Positions 9,240 to 18,028 are shown, counted from the stretch's first letter. The stretch is 64,000 nucleotides of DNA from Candidatus Gastranaerophilales bacterium (GCA_944326585.1 CALVEN010000002.1:62001-126000); one strand, 5' to 3'. Numbers and translations are program-made. Notes: generated from the sequence alone by a model not told the origin.

Positions 9240-11318
9240 CTATGGCTTTATTTTAAAATGAAAAATTAGTTTTCCAAAATTCTTTTCCGCAAATTCTTCC
9301 GCAAACCGGATAAATTCTTTAGCCAATTCATTATCGGGTATTTCAAAATGATAGGTCTTGCCGCTTTCTTTTAAGTAATTTACAAATTCATTTCCGCTTA
9401 TAGCTGCTTTTAATCCGTCGGCTTTTTTCACTAAATAGTTTAAAATCAATTCATAAAAATAACTGTCTGTTCTTGTATTAAATGCTATTTTATTAAAATC
9501 TTTATTTTGAATTTGCCTATAATATTGAATAATTTTTTGTTTTTTCGCTAAACTTTCAGGTTTTTGATAAAAAAATGAAGGCTGTATTAAGGCGGTCTCT
9601 ATAAAGGTCCTTTGTTCCATTTTAAGTAATCTTGAAGTATTTTTTACATTTTCCGCTACAGTTTCGGGTTTCATAGCGAATAATGCCGGTTGTTTTAGGG
9701 CAGCCTTTATATAGATTTTCGGGTCAAGTTCAAGCAAATTTGATGTCCTTTTTATATTCTCTGCTAATGTTTCAGGCTTTTGTCCGAATAATGACGGCTG
9801 TCTTAAAAGAGCTTTCACATAAGATTTTTCATCTATTTTGAATAAATCTAAACATTTTTTTATATTCTCAACTATGGTTTCAGGATTTCGAACGAATAAT
9901 ATCGGCTGTTTTAAGGCAAGGGATATATATTTTTTTAAGTCTATTCCCAGTAAATCTGATGCCTTTTTTATATTCTCGGTTATAGTTTCAGGCTTTTGAC
10001 CAAATAATGACGGTTGTCTTAAAGCAGTCTTCAAATATACCTTTGGTTCAATCTCAAGCAGACTTGAGGCGCCGTTTATATTCTCAACCATAGTCTCCGG
10101 TTTTCGATAAAATATTGTAGGCTGTCTTAAAGCAGCTTTCACATAAGATTTTTCATCAATTTTGAATAAATCCGAACCTCTTCTTATATTCTCAGCTATA
10201 GTTTCAGGTTTTTGACCGAATAATGCCGGTTGTTTTAGGGCAGCCTTTATATAGATTTTCGGGTCAAGTTCAAGCAAATTTGATGTCCTTTTTATATTCT
10301 CTGCTAATGTCTCAGGCTTTTGTTCGAATAATGACGGCTTTCTTAAAGCAGCCTGTATATATGTTTTTGGTTCTATTTCAAATAAATCTGATCCCTTTTT
10401 TATCTTTCCCGCTATCGACTCAGGCTTGAGACTAAATAATGACGGTTGTCTCAAAACGGTTTTTACATAAGATTTTGGATCTATTTTGAGTATTTCGGAA
10501 GTTTCGTCTATATTTTTAAAAAGTTTATCTTGCGGATATGACAAGATGTAGGTATTATTAAGAAGAACCTTTTTTATATCATCTTTTGGAATATTCAATT
10601 CATATTTTGAAATTAATGCTTCTGCAAAATCATTATACATTTCGGGCAATACCCGGCTTTTATACTGTATTTTAGCTATAGCGTTGTGGACTATATGCTT
10701 GATAAAGGTTTCACTCCGGTCATATTCTTCTGCTATTTGTTTGAATGTTTTTCCGCTTCCTCTTTCTTTTAAAAAATTCTTCTCTCTTTCCGTTAATTCT
10801 GCTTTATCTACAAGCTCTTGTATTTGCTTAAGATATATTTTTCTTTCTTCATCTGACGCAGAATTCAAATAGCCCTGAAGATTGTCATAGGTTATTCGAT
10901 CTTTTATGGTTAGTTTGCTTTCATCTTTTGACTTTGTATTTTTAGCATATATTTTTTTATTAAGTGATAACCGCCCGAACTGATAGTCTTCTTTTATTTC
11001 ATTTTTATCAAATTTTGTACTGTTTAATATCTCAATAAGACTTTCCGTTGTTAATTCTTTTACATTTTCTAATGTTTCAAAAAATTTTAAATACATTTTT
11101 TGTAATACATCTTCCTTGTAATATAATTTTTTCCCCTTTTTAGCCGCTTCCTTTTGAAGATGCTTATCAAATACTTTAAACAAGTCCGATTTTATTTTTT
11201 CTTTATTTCCTGCAGTATTAAGCCCGGATATTAATTTATCCGATTTTGCTTTTTCTCGTTCGTTCAAACTGATTGCTCTAAAGGTTATAAAATTTGATGT
11301 CGTAGTTTGTACTCGCAT
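9240..11318 (-). CDS. Protein with sigma-region-4-like HTH and mTERF-like 36-residue repeats
   Basis: I start it at the ATG at 11318; an upstream TTG has no better support. It has about 692 residues. After an N-terminal VQTTTSNFITFRA segment, a charged region leads to LTEREKNFLKERGSGKTF...IAEEYDRSETFIKHIV, which reads as a sigma-70 region 4/LuxR-type helix-turn-helix (about residues 190-235). From ~245 to ~600 come eight full 36-residue repeats, flanked by degenerate ones, with the pattern [DE]PK-Y-KAALRQPSLF-QKPET-AENI----LL. This helix-helix-Pro pattern matches mTERF motifs, known as nucleic-acid-binding solenoids in mitochondria and plastids. A role in DNA or RNA binding is inferred. The repeats are also nearly identical in DNA sequence. 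Confidence 0.65.
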   Translation of the reverse strand: MRVQTTTSNFITFRAISLNEREKAKSDKLISGLNTAGNKEKIKSDLFKVFDKHLQKEAAKKGKKLYYKEDVLQKMYLKFFETLENVKELTTESLIEILNSTKFDKNEIKEDYQFGRLSLNKKIYAKNTKSKDESKLTIKDRITYDNLQGYLNSASDEERKIYLKQIQELVDKAELTEREKNFLKERGSGKTFKQIAEEYDRSETFIKHIVHNAIAKIQYKSRVLPEMYNDFAEALISKYELNIPKDDIKKVLLNNTYILSYPQDKLFKNIDETSEILKIDPKSYVKTVLRQPSLFSLKPESIAGKIKKGSDLFEIEPKTYIQAALRKPSLFEQKPETLAENIKRTSNLLELDPKIYIKAALKQPALFGQKPETIAENIRRGSDLFKIDEKSYVKAALRQPTIFYRKPETMVENINGASSLLEIEPKVYLKTALRQPSLFGQKPETITENIKKASDLLGIDLKKYISLALKQPILFVRNPETIVENIKKCLDLFKIDEKSYVKALLRQPSLFGQKPETLAENIKRTSNLLELDPKIYIKAALKQPALFAMKPETVAENVKNTSRLLKMEQRTFIETALIQPSFFYQKPESLAKKQKIIQYYRQIQNKDFNKIAFNTRTDSYFYELILNYLVKKADGLKAAISGNEFVNYLKESGKTYHFEIPDNELAKEFIRFAEEFAEKNFGKLIFHFKIKP
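9678..10484 (-). repeat. Tandem 108-bp coding repeats
   Basis: These are the DNA repeats encoding the 36-residue units of the mTERF-like protein. The unit length is 108 bp. A stretch of about 90 bp beginning at 9678 recurs without change at 10218, exactly 540 bp (five units) away. That indicates recent duplication or gene conversion and a likely ability to change copy number in frame. Confidence 0.85.
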
Positions 11319-11360
11319 ATCAGTATAAAACCCCAAAATTAAAAATTTGCCGCCGTCTTT

Positions 11361-11397
11361 AAAAAATTAAAGTCCGCCAACACTGACGGACTTTAAT
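11361..11397 (-). terminator. Rho-independent terminator of tRNA-Ser
   Basis: An 11-bp perfect stem (ATTAAAGTCCG at 11366-11376 with its complement at 11387-11397) is followed on the minus strand by a T run. It starts only 2 nt past the tRNA discriminator base. Confidence 0.85.
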
Positions 11398-11398
11398 T

Positions 11399-11488
11399 CG
11401 GAGCAAGAGGGATTTGAACCCTCGAGGCAGGTTAGACCCACCTAACACCTTAGCAGGGTGCCGCCTTCAGCCACTCGGCCATTACTCC
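11399..11488 (-). tRNA. tRNA-Ser (GCT)
   Basis: This 90-nt cloverleaf reads on the minus strand as GGAGTAA (acceptor), a D arm GCCGAGTGGCTGAAGGC and an anticodon loop CTGCTAA with anticodon GCT. A long variable arm typical of class II serine tRNAs follows, then the T loop GGTTCAAATCC and TTGCTCC closing the acceptor. The discriminator base is G, as expected for serine. The CCA end is not encoded. The anticodon reads AGC/AGT codons. It stands alone, with its own terminator. Confidence 0.96.
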
Positions 11489-11608
11489 ATTTTGTCATGC
11501 CGGCAAATCTCAATTGCCTATATGTCAAGTATATCATAAATATTTTTTTTTAAAAGAGGCTAAAAATTATTTTTTGGTTTATAATATCCTTATATAGGAG
11601 AGAAAATT

Positions 11609-12382
11609 ATGACAATAAGAATTGCGGACAAAGAATTCACCTCAAGATTAATGGTTGGCACAGGGAAATTTGATAATTTTGAAATAATGGAAAAAGCCCA
11701 CAGAGCAAGCGGTGCGGAAATTGTTACCGTTGCGATAAGAAGAGTTGATATGAAAGCACCGGGGCACGTCGGATTAATGGATCATATTGACCTTAATAAA
11801 TACTGGCTTTTACCGAACACTGCAGGCTGTGCAACGGCAGAAGAAGCAATTCGTGTCGCAAGACTTTCAAAAGCTATGGGAATAAATAACTGGATTAAAC
11901 TTGAAGTTATACCGGATCCGACATATCTTATGCCTGATCCGATTGCAACTTTGGAAGCGGCAAAAGTACTTGTCGATGAAGGATTTACCGTGCTGCCTTA
12001 TATAAATGCGGATCCGATTTTAGCCAAAAGGCTTGAAGAAATAGGCTGTGCAACAATTATGCCTTTAGCGTCTCCAATAGGTTCAGGTCAGGGCGTAAAA
12101 ACACTTGAAAACATAAAAATTATTATTGAACAGGCAAATGTTCCGGTTGTTGTAGATGCCGGAATAGGGGTTCCGTCAGATGCTGCGACCGTTATGGAAT
12201 GCGGAGCTGATTTTTGTCTTATAAATACTGCTATTGCCAAGGCGCAAGATCCTGTCAAAATGGCAGAAGCATTCAAATACGGTGTAATGGCAGGTCGCGC
12301 AGCTTACGAAGCAGGCAGAATGCCCAAAAAAGAAATCGCCTCAGCATCTTCACCTCTTGTTGGTGTTGTCGGTAAAAATTAA
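11609..12382 (+). CDS. thiG: Thiazole synthase
   Basis: ThiG at full length (257 residues) forms the thiazole phosphate ring of thiamine from 1-deoxyxylulose 5-phosphate, dehydroglycine and ThiS thiocarboxylate. Visible family features are MVGTGKF (15-21), the Schiff-base lysine in NNWIKLEV (K97), the phosphate loops PIGSGQG and [10 protein letters not shown], and the AGRAA-AGRMPKK C-terminus. No other thi gene and no TPP riboswitch is adjacent, which is unusual because thiG normally sits with thiS/thiH. It has a TATAAT box at 11580-11585 and an AGGAGA Shine-Dalgarno site. The bifunctional nuclease gene follows after 15 bp, probably in one transcript. Confidence 0.95.
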   Translation: MTIRIADKEFTSRLMVGTGKFDNFEIMEKAHRASGAEIVTVAIRRVDMKAPGHVGLMDHIDLNKYWLLPNTAGCATAEEAIRVARLSKAMGINNWIKLEVIPDPTYLMPDPIATLEAAKVLVDEGFTVLPYINADPILAKRLEEIGCATIMPLASPIGSGQGVKTLENIKIIIEQANVPVVVDAGIGVPSDAATVMECGADFCLINTAIAKAQDPVKMAEAFKYGVMAGRAAYEAGRMPKKEIASASSPLVGVVGKN

Positions 12383-12397
12383 CGAAAGGTTTTAAAT

Positions 12398-12913
12398 ATG
12401 ATAGAAATGAAAGTTATGGGCATTGCCCTTGATACAAGAACAGGTTCTCCGATAGTTGTTTTGCACGACAAAGACAACAGAAAAGCTTTGCCAATCTGGA
12501 TAGGTTCGGCAGAGGCAAGCGCGATTATAAGAAAAATCGAAAACCTTAAAGTAGCACGCCCGATGACGCATGACTTAATAATAAATATTATTGAAAAAAC
12601 AGGCTATACACTTGATCGAGTCGAAATTAACGACGTTGAAAAAGAAACTTATTTTGCGACATTGTTTTTAAAAGACGAAAACGATAATTTTATTGAAATA
12701 GATTCCCGTCCGTCAGATGCTATCGCTATCGCAATAAGAGTTGATGCTCCGATATTTGTAACGGCAAATGTTCTCTCTAACGGTTCCGTTTCAACTGATA
12801 CAGCGAAAGACGAGGAAGAAGCTCAGGAATTCAAAAACTTTATCCAGAGCATTAAACCGTCTGATTTTGCTAAATTAATGAAAGACAACGAGCGCCACGA
12901 AAGCGATCAGTAA
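12398..12913 (+). CDS. Bifunctional nuclease family protein (DUF151)
   Basis: The 171-residue protein matches the BFN/DUF151 fold: KVMGIALDTRTGSPIVVLHD at the N-terminus, LPIWIGSAEASAI (~30-42), the conserved R-MTHDL region, and IDSRPSDAIAIAIR (~106-119), the strongest family motif. Members are small proteins found in Cyanobacteria, Actinobacteria, Thermotoga and plants; some show RNase/DNase activity, but the cellular role in bacteria is unsettled. The acidic C-terminal tail (~140-171) is variable. It lies 15 bp downstream of thiG and is likely co-transcribed. Confidence 0.88.
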   Translation: MIEMKVMGIALDTRTGSPIVVLHDKDNRKALPIWIGSAEASAIIRKIENLKVARPMTHDLIINIIEKTGYTLDRVEINDVEKETYFATLFLKDENDNFIEIDSRPSDAIAIAIRVDAPIFVTANVLSNGSVSTDTAKDEEEAQEFKNFIQSIKPSDFAKLMKDNERHESDQ

Positions 12914-12914
12914 T

Positions 12915-13091
12915 TTAAGCAAAAATGTTCAATTTATTTGCCAAAACTTCGTTCTGAACTTTCGGGACAAGTTCACCGTTTCCAAAATTAGTTTGGAAAT
13001 TTTCTGCTACATAATGATTTGCAACAGGTTTCTGCGCATTTAAATGCCTTAGTGCCGAAATGTTTCCAAATTTGATTGCATTAACAGACAT
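12915..13091 (-). CDS. Small lineage-specific protein with two FG motifs
   Basis: A 58-residue ORF starts at the ATG at 13091, which follows GGGGATTAAT. An earlier in-frame TTG lacks a better site. The protein begins MSVNAIKFGNIS and later has NFQTNFGNGEL, both carrying the x-F-G motif seen at the N-termini of several unknown proteins here. No domain is recognisable. It converges with the nuclease gene, the stops being 2 bp apart. It could be a small secreted or cell-surface peptide, but there is no signal peptide. Confidence 0.5.
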   Translation of the reverse strand: MSVNAIKFGNISALRHLNAQKPVANHYVAENFQTNFGNGELVPKVQNEVLANKLNIFA

Positions 13092-13165
13092 ATTAATCCC
13101 CAATTTTTCCCTATATTATAATAAAGTAACAGAGGATTAAAAAATTGCCTGTTTGTTACAAAATA

Positions 13166-13327
13166 TTACGTCAGAAAAAAATTTTTCCGGTAATTCAAAT
13201 TATAAATCGGCTTTGCTGGATTGAATTTCGGAATAAATATACCGAGCTTTTCATCATCTTCTTTTTTAAAACCGGACAGGCCTATAATTCTGTCATCATC
13301 TTTAAATAAATTTTTGAAAAATTCCAT
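13166..13327 (-). CDS. Small hypothetical protein (53 aa)
   Basis: A short ORF starts at the ATG at 13327, 7 nt after a good AGAAGG Shine-Dalgarno site, and ends at 13166. The product begins MEFFKNLFKDDDRIIG and continues with LGIFIPKFNPAKPIYN, an acidic then aromatic/basic composition typical of a real soluble small protein rather than a random frame. No family is recognised. It is divergent from the DUF1858 gene and fills an otherwise empty gap. Confidence 0.5.
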   Translation of the reverse strand: MEFFKNLFKDDDRIIGLSGFKKEDDEKLGIFIPKFNPAKPIYNLNYRKNFFLT

Positions 13328-13399
13328 TTTGTTACCTTCTTTTGTTTAGTGTATAATATTTTTAATAATGAACTTAAAAAAGTCAAAAAGGAGAAAACT

Positions 13400-13603
13400 A
13401 TGGCACAAAAAATTACAAAAGAAATGAACATTATGGATATAGTTCAAACTTGTCCGCAAAGTATTGAAGTATTCCAAAAATACGGTTTAGGATGTATCGG
13501 ATGTGCTGCGGCACGTTTTGAAAACCTTGAAGCAGGCGCCAGAGTCCACGGATTTGACCCTGATGCAATGGTTGCCGATATTAACGCTTTAATTGAAGAA
13601 TAA
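13400..13603 (+). CDS. DUF1858 hybrid-cluster-associated redox disulfide protein
   Basis: The start is the ATG at 13400, 7 nt after AAGGAG, giving 67 residues; an upstream in-frame ATG at 13349 lacks such a site. The sequence shows the DUF1858 pattern: NIMDIVQTCPQSIEVFQKYG, then GLGCIGCAAA with a CxxC pair, then the gaRxHG-D-D--v-diN C-terminus. In other bacteria this domain sits with hybrid cluster proteins or Fe-S repair proteins (ScdA/Ric N-terminus) and is thought to be a redox-active disulfide domain. Here it is a free-standing gene with its own terminator. Confidence 0.88.
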   Translation: MAQKITKEMNIMDIVQTCPQSIEVFQKYGLGCIGCAAARFENLEAGARVHGFDPDAMVADINALIEE

Positions 13604-13636
13604 AAAAAAAGAGGTTCAAATGAACCTCTTTTTTTA
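13604..13636. terminator. Bidirectional terminator between convergent genes
   Basis: The hairpin GAGGTTCA/TGAACCTC is flanked by an A run on the left and a T run on the right, so it works on both strands. It serves the DUF1858 gene and the minus-strand membrane protein gene, whose stop codon overlaps the T run. Confidence 0.85.
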
Positions 13637-15622
13637 AGCTTTATTCAGAAAACCTGCCATAGTAGGCTTATTGGTGACAATTCTCATAGCTTCCGGCACC
13701 TGTGTTTGTTTTGCCATATTCTGCATGGATTGTTCTTTTTGCTCTGCAATACGTGCTTTTGTCATTTTTTCGCAGTGCTTTGAAATCCATATCATCAACG
13801 CAGGAACAAGGAAGATTGTTGATGCGAAACCGAATAAACTGTTGTAAGTTTTGGCACGTTTAACAAGAGTATTGCCTTCATCAGCAAGCTTTTTAATAAT
13901 ATTCTTATAAGCATCCGTATCTTTTGCTTTATCAAAAGATTTTATAATATCAGCTAGTTTCATGCTTTTATCCGGAGCTTTACCGAGAATTTCAGTTGCA
14001 GCAGCTTTGATATCTTTATCAATATTAAGCATTTTACCGACATTACCGCCGTTTTGATCTACAAATCTGAACATGTCGTTAATTCCGTCTTTATATGAAG
14101 CTACATTACTGTAATTAGCCTTAATTCTTGTATCATCAAGCACCTGTACGCCGCCTGACGGATAAATATAATGCCAGATTTTTTTGAAAATAGAATCTTC
14201 TTTAACATGAGGTTTGATATTCAAAGCAAGACCCGAAGTTTTTGCAAATGCATCAGAAAAGACTCTTGTAAGTATTTTTGCACCGAATAAAATTGACAAG
14301 AAACTTGTAACATCACGGAACAAAATTTCTTTTCTGTCTGTATTACTTTGAGCATGTTTTAATCTCGGCGGCAGACAAAAACCGAACAATAAAGTAAGCA
14401 TTGCCGGCATAGACATTGTTGCACCGTCAAATTCAAACCCGTCGGACAATTTTTTAAGCCCTTTTGAATCAGTAACGGTTTTACCCACTTTAGCCATTGC
14501 AGATGACAAACCGGTAAACGACGGCTCTGCCTTTACGGAATTATCCGATTTTTCTGACCTGTCATCTTTATTATCCTTTGAGAATGTCGGATTAGAAGTT
14601 TTATTTACATTTTGAATATCCAAACCGTCCAATCCGGGATCTCTGCCTTTTGTAACGTGATTGTATAATTTCGGAATTATCGTATAAAAACCGACAACCG
14701 CAAGCCACATACTGATATTTGACAAAAATCTTGTACCGGAGCGTCTTTGACTCAATGTTTTTACAAATTTTTCAACGTTTTCCGGAGAAAGATTTTTAAC
14801 ATCTTTGAATTTCTTATTTACATGTTTTATTGCATCATTAGCATAATCATTCATATGACCCAGAACTGATTTAAAAGAGGATGCAATCTTTTTGCCGTCT
14901 TTGCCGATATATTCCGCAACGACTTTGTCACTGTCCGCACCGAGATATTGTTTTCTGACTTTGATAAAATCTTCTAAAAGCTCATGCTGCAAATCCTGAG
15001 CAGATCCCGGGACGGCTTTTCCGGTAACATGTTTCCAAAAACCTTTTTTAGGTGCTTTTTCAGCAGCTATTAATTTATCGGCAAAAGTTCTGGCTGCAGT
15101 TTCAAGTTCTTCGCCTTGCATTAGATTATCGGTCGAAGCAGCGAGCATATTTTTAAAGACATTTTCATAAAAACCATGTTTTGCGGCAGCTTTATTACTC
15201 AAAATTGCCGTATTTGATTTAGCATAATCTTTAAAAGTTTCACCCAAACCGTTTATAAAATCTACGGGAACATTATTAGCAGTTCCTGAAATCCGCTTAA
15301 TACCCGCCATCAAAAATGCCGGTATAATAAATGCACTGGGACCGCTTAAAATTTCACGGATACCTTCTTTTTTGGCAAAATCCCAGTTCAATTCACCCGT
15401 TTTATCATGATTACGGAACATGCCTGTTAATACACGGGGACCCGCCATGCCGAGAAAATCCTGCATGATAAATGACGCAGCAAAACCGCCTCTGTCAATT
15501 GCATCCATTAAAGTAATGACCGGATTACCCGCATTACCGAATGAAACATCACTGCGTTTTTTCTGATTATTATAATTGCGGTTGGAATCTACGCTTGCTA
15601 ATTGAACTGATTTTACTGACAT
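13634..15622 (-). CDS. Large lineage-specific membrane protein
   Basis: This 662-residue protein has no recognised domain. Its N-terminus (MSVKSVQLASVDS, then DVSFGNAG) carries the short F-G motif seen in other unknown proteins here. Hydrophobic segments lie near residues 95-110 (PSAFIIPAFLMAG), 300-320 (MWLAVVGFYTIIP), 400-420 (MPAMLTLLFGFCL) and 600-620 (FASTIFLVPALMIWI), separated by long charged stretches, so it is probably a multi-pass membrane protein. The motif GPR---GMFRN-----LNW--A--EG-RE near residues 58-88 is distantly like the (R)PxF---D----TKKY-A-RE motif of the paralogous pair at 17396-18654, suggesting one family. Function unknown. Confidence 0.75.
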   Translation of the reverse strand: MSVKSVQLASVDSNRNYNNQKKRSDVSFGNAGNPVITLMDAIDRGGFAASFIMQDFLGMAGPRVLTGMFRNHDKTGELNWDFAKKEGIREILSGPSAFIIPAFLMAGIKRISGTANNVPVDFINGLGETFKDYAKSNTAILSNKAAAKHGFYENVFKNMLAASTDNLMQGEELETAARTFADKLIAAEKAPKKGFWKHVTGKAVPGSAQDLQHELLEDFIKVRKQYLGADSDKVVAEYIGKDGKKIASSFKSVLGHMNDYANDAIKHVNKKFKDVKNLSPENVEKFVKTLSQRRSGTRFLSNISMWLAVVGFYTIIPKLYNHVTKGRDPGLDGLDIQNVNKTSNPTFSKDNKDDRSEKSDNSVKAEPSFTGLSSAMAKVGKTVTDSKGLKKLSDGFEFDGATMSMPAMLTLLFGFCLPPRLKHAQSNTDRKEILFRDVTSFLSILFGAKILTRVFSDAFAKTSGLALNIKPHVKEDSIFKKIWHYIYPSGGVQVLDDTRIKANYSNVASYKDGINDMFRFVDQNGGNVGKMLNIDKDIKAAATEILGKAPDKSMKLADIIKSFDKAKDTDAYKNIIKKLADEGNTLVKRAKTYNSLFGFASTIFLVPALMIWISKHCEKMTKARIAEQKEQSMQNMAKQTQVPEAMRIVTNKPTMAGFLNKA

Positions 15623-15909
15623 GTCCCTACTAACTTTTACTATCTACACACATATTATTTTAAAAAACTTACCGTGACACTTATTGCTTTTTTTCGCCTA
15701 ATCTTTAAGAAACATTAACAAAAAGATAAATGTATTTAATAAGTGTACTTATTATACTTAATCCAAAATTATTTTGCAAGTCATCTACTACAATTGTAAC
15801 ATTTGTGTAACAATAACATTAAAACACTTGTATATCTTGAAGAAATACTACTATATATGTAACAGTACAAAAAATTGACATGCCTAAAATAGTATAATAA
15901 ACTAAAAAA
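15623..15909. promoter_or_regulatory. Divergent intergenic region with a trmFO-proximal TATAAT box
   Basis: In this 287-bp AT-rich gap between divergent genes, TATAAT at 15893-15898 lies only 11 bp before the trmFO ATG, with no Shine-Dalgarno sequence between. Transcription would therefore start within a few nucleotides of the start codon (leaderless or nearly so). TTGACA at 15875-15880 is 12 bp upstream of the box, too close for a standard -35. I see nothing else in the gap. Confidence 0.4.
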
Positions 15910-17214
15910 ATGGAAGTAACGATAATCGGAGCGGGTTTAGCAGGGTCAGAAGCGGCACTGCAGCTTGCAAAAAGAGGATTTAAAGTAAAATTATACGAAA
16001 TGCGTCCCCAAAAAACGACAGGGGCGCACACCGGCGGCAGCTGCGCGGAATTTGTATGTTCAAACAGCCTGGGATCTGCAGACATAACAAATGCCAGCGG
16101 ACTTTTGAAACATGAAATGGAAATTTTAAACGGAGAATTAATAAAAACGGCTTATGAATGCAGAGTTCCGGCAGGAAGCGCTCTTGCGATTGACCGTGAA
16201 ATGTTCTCCGAAAAAGTTACCGAAAAAATAAAAAGCAATCCGAATATAGAATTAATCAGAGAAGAATTAACTCAAATTCCCGACACACCTGTTATAATAG
16301 CCTCCGGTCCTTTGACGAGCGACAAACTTGCAGAGGACATCAAAAGATTTACCCGAAGCGAACACCTGCACTTTTTTGATGCAATTGCACCGATTGTTGA
16401 AAAAGACAGCATAAATTTTGACAAAGCATTTTACGCCTCACGCTATGACAAAGGGGAAGCGTCATATATTAACTGTCCTATGAACAAAGAAGAATACGAA
16501 AAATTCTATGATATATTAACCCATGCTCCGCGGATTGAATTAAAAGAATTTGAAAAAAACGCCAAATTTTTTGAAAGCTGCCTTCCGATCGAAGTATTGG
16601 CATCAAGAGGAGTTGACACATTGAGATTCGGACCGATGAAGCCTGTCGGGCTTGTTGATAAAAGGACGGGTATTGAAAATTACGCCGTTGTCCAATTAAG
16701 ACAGGATAACTCCGCAAAGACTTTGTATAATCTTGTAGGCTTCCAGACAAACTTAAAGTGGGGAAGCCAGAAAGAACTTTTGCAATCAATTCCGGGGCTG
16801 GAAAACGCAAACATCATAAGATACGGCGTTATGCATAGAAATACATTTATAAATTCACCTAAAATTTTGAACGCATCACTGCAGACCCAAAAACGTCCGG
16901 ATTTATTTTTTGCAGGGCAGATTACGGGTACTGAAGGCTATACGGAATCCATTGCAACAGGACTTCTTGCCGGAATCAATATGGCAAAATTTTTAAACGG
17001 CGAAAAGCTTTTAGAGCTTCCTGAAGAAACCATGCTCGGAGCATTAACTCATTACATAAGTAATCCCGAACACGAAAAATTCCAGCCTATAAATTCAAAC
17101 TGGGGGATTTTACCGCCTGTTGAACTTCCCAAAAAAGAACGCAAAAACAAAAAGCTTAAAGCGGAATTAATGGCGGAACGTTCATTAAATATCCTAAAAT
17201 CTATTTGCTCATAA
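15910..17214 (+). CDS. trmFO: Folate-dependent tRNA (uracil-5-)-methyltransferase
   Basis: TrmFO (434 residues, full length) makes ribothymidine at position 54 of tRNA using methylenetetrahydrofolate and FADH2. The FAD-binding GAGLAGSEAA (7-16) opens the protein. The two cysteines known to act in catalysis are present as EFVCSNS (C50) and FESCLPIEVLASRG (C224). The C-terminal half has PDLFFAGQITGTEGYTES. The start at MEVTIIGAG is the family's usual N-terminus and has no Shine-Dalgarno site. The 3' end overlaps the convergent cysteine-rich gene by 14 bp. Confidence 0.95.
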   Translation: MEVTIIGAGLAGSEAALQLAKRGFKVKLYEMRPQKTTGAHTGGSCAEFVCSNSLGSADITNASGLLKHEMEILNGELIKTAYECRVPAGSALAIDREMFSEKVTEKIKSNPNIELIREELTQIPDTPVIIASGPLTSDKLAEDIKRFTRSEHLHFFDAIAPIVEKDSINFDKAFYASRYDKGEASYINCPMNKEEYEKFYDILTHAPRIELKEFEKNAKFFESCLPIEVLASRGVDTLRFGPMKPVGLVDKRTGIENYAVVQLRQDNSAKTLYNLVGFQTNLKWGSQKELLQSIPGLENANIIRYGVMHRNTFINSPKILNASLQTQKRPDLFFAGQITGTEGYTESIATGLLAGINMAKFLNGEKLLELPEETMLGALTHYISNPEHEKFQPINSNWGILPPVELPKKERKNKKLKAELMAERSLNILKSICS

Positions 17215-17392
17215 CTTTTATGAAATACTCAATTGATCTGTTATAAGTTGCTTCTGCGTCTTTAGGGAAAAAGCAGCCCGGAATTTGACCGAGTTCACGA
17301 TGATGAGCGACACATTCGCAGCAATAACCTCTATTAGGACATCCAGCTGTACAGGTACAATTTTTTATATTTTCAGATTGTTTACATTCCAT
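17201..17392 (-). CDS. Cysteine-rich DUF6485-type small protein
   Basis: This 63-residue protein has seven cysteines arranged C-x8-C-x-C-x3-C-x4-CC-x-C, then HH. The sequence NCTCTAGCPNRGYCCECV followed by a GQIPGCFFP motif matches DUF6485, a short probable metal-binding protein common in anaerobic gut bacteria. The role is unknown; zinc or iron-sulfur binding is likely from the residues. It precedes the paralogous membrane protein genes' 3' ends on the same strand, 3 bp from the nearer stop, so it is probably the last gene of that minus-strand operon. Confidence 0.75.
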   Translation of the reverse strand: MECKQSENIKNCTCTAGCPNRGYCCECVAHHRELGQIPGCFFPKDAEATYNRSIEYFIKVMSK

Positions 17393-17395
17393 AAT

Positions 17396-18028
17396 TTATG
17401 CCTTCTTATCTAATTTTACATCGGATTTTTGTTCTGCTTTCGGGGCATCTTTTTTCTCAAGACCTAATGCTCTGAGCATCGGGTGAATTGTAACATGGCT
17501 TATTTGAGGTGCTAAAATCGCCAGACCTAAAACTGAACCGATTAATGAACCGAGTTCAATTGTACCTTTTATCAACGGATATTTTTCGGGATTGTTTTTA
17601 GTTGTTAATTCTTCCCGTAAACCGTCATGTAAAAATTTATCGCGCGAATGATCTTTCATTAATGTAGCACGCCTGTTGGTGATGTTTTTTGACGCCAAAT
17701 TGTGATAATCAAGATATTCTGCGGCATTTTTAAATTTCGCGAATTCGGGTTTATTTTTAAAGAAAGTTTTCTTGGCAAGAGTAAACGCGCCTTTTTTAAA
17801 TACAGGCGTAATCAAAGCCAGATAAACCGCAAGACAGGTTGCCTGATACAAAAATTCTTTTGCAGCAGCGTATTTTTTGGTAGCAGGGCTGATTTCATTA
17901 TCAATTAAGATAAAACCGGGTCTGCCGATGGATTTTAAAGTTGTTTCAATAGAAACAGACGCAGTAGTATTTTGCGCGATATTTGCAAGTGTTGAATTAG
18001 ATAAACCGTTTGCTATTGCACTAATCAT
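17396..18028 (-). CDS. Lineage-specific membrane protein, paralogue of the upstream gene
   Basis: A 210-residue protein with two clear hydrophobic segments, near residues 70-85 (CLAVYLALITPVF) and 158-175 (LGSLIGSVLGLAILAP), and a lysine-rich C-terminus. The stretch SIGRPGFILIDNEISPATKKY (about 32-52) aligns with GICRPIFTMMDKKENPETKKY of the next gene, followed in both by A-[KR]E and a hydrophobic helix. The two are paralogues overlapping by 4 bp, so translation is coupled. No known family is recognised. Membrane location is inferred; function unknown. Confidence 0.7.
   Translation of the reverse strand: MISAIANGLSNSTLANIAQNTTASVSIETTLKSIGRPGFILIDNEISPATKKYAAAKEFLYQATCLAVYLALITPVFKKGAFTLAKKTFFKNKPEFAKFKNAAEYLDYHNLASKNITNRRATLMKDHSRDKFLHDGLREELTTKNNPEKYPLIKGTIELGSLIGSVLGLAILAPQISHVTIHPMLRALGLEKKDAPKAEQKSDVKLDKKA

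Noticed and set aside
9678-10484. Regular 108-bp repeats as a possible CRISPR or satellite
   Set aside because: They are in-frame coding repeats of the mTERF-like protein with no spacer structure.
11500-11608. TPP riboswitch upstream of thiG
   Set aside because: The leader is only about 20 nt and lacks the THI-box motifs (CTGAGA, ACCTGA-type).
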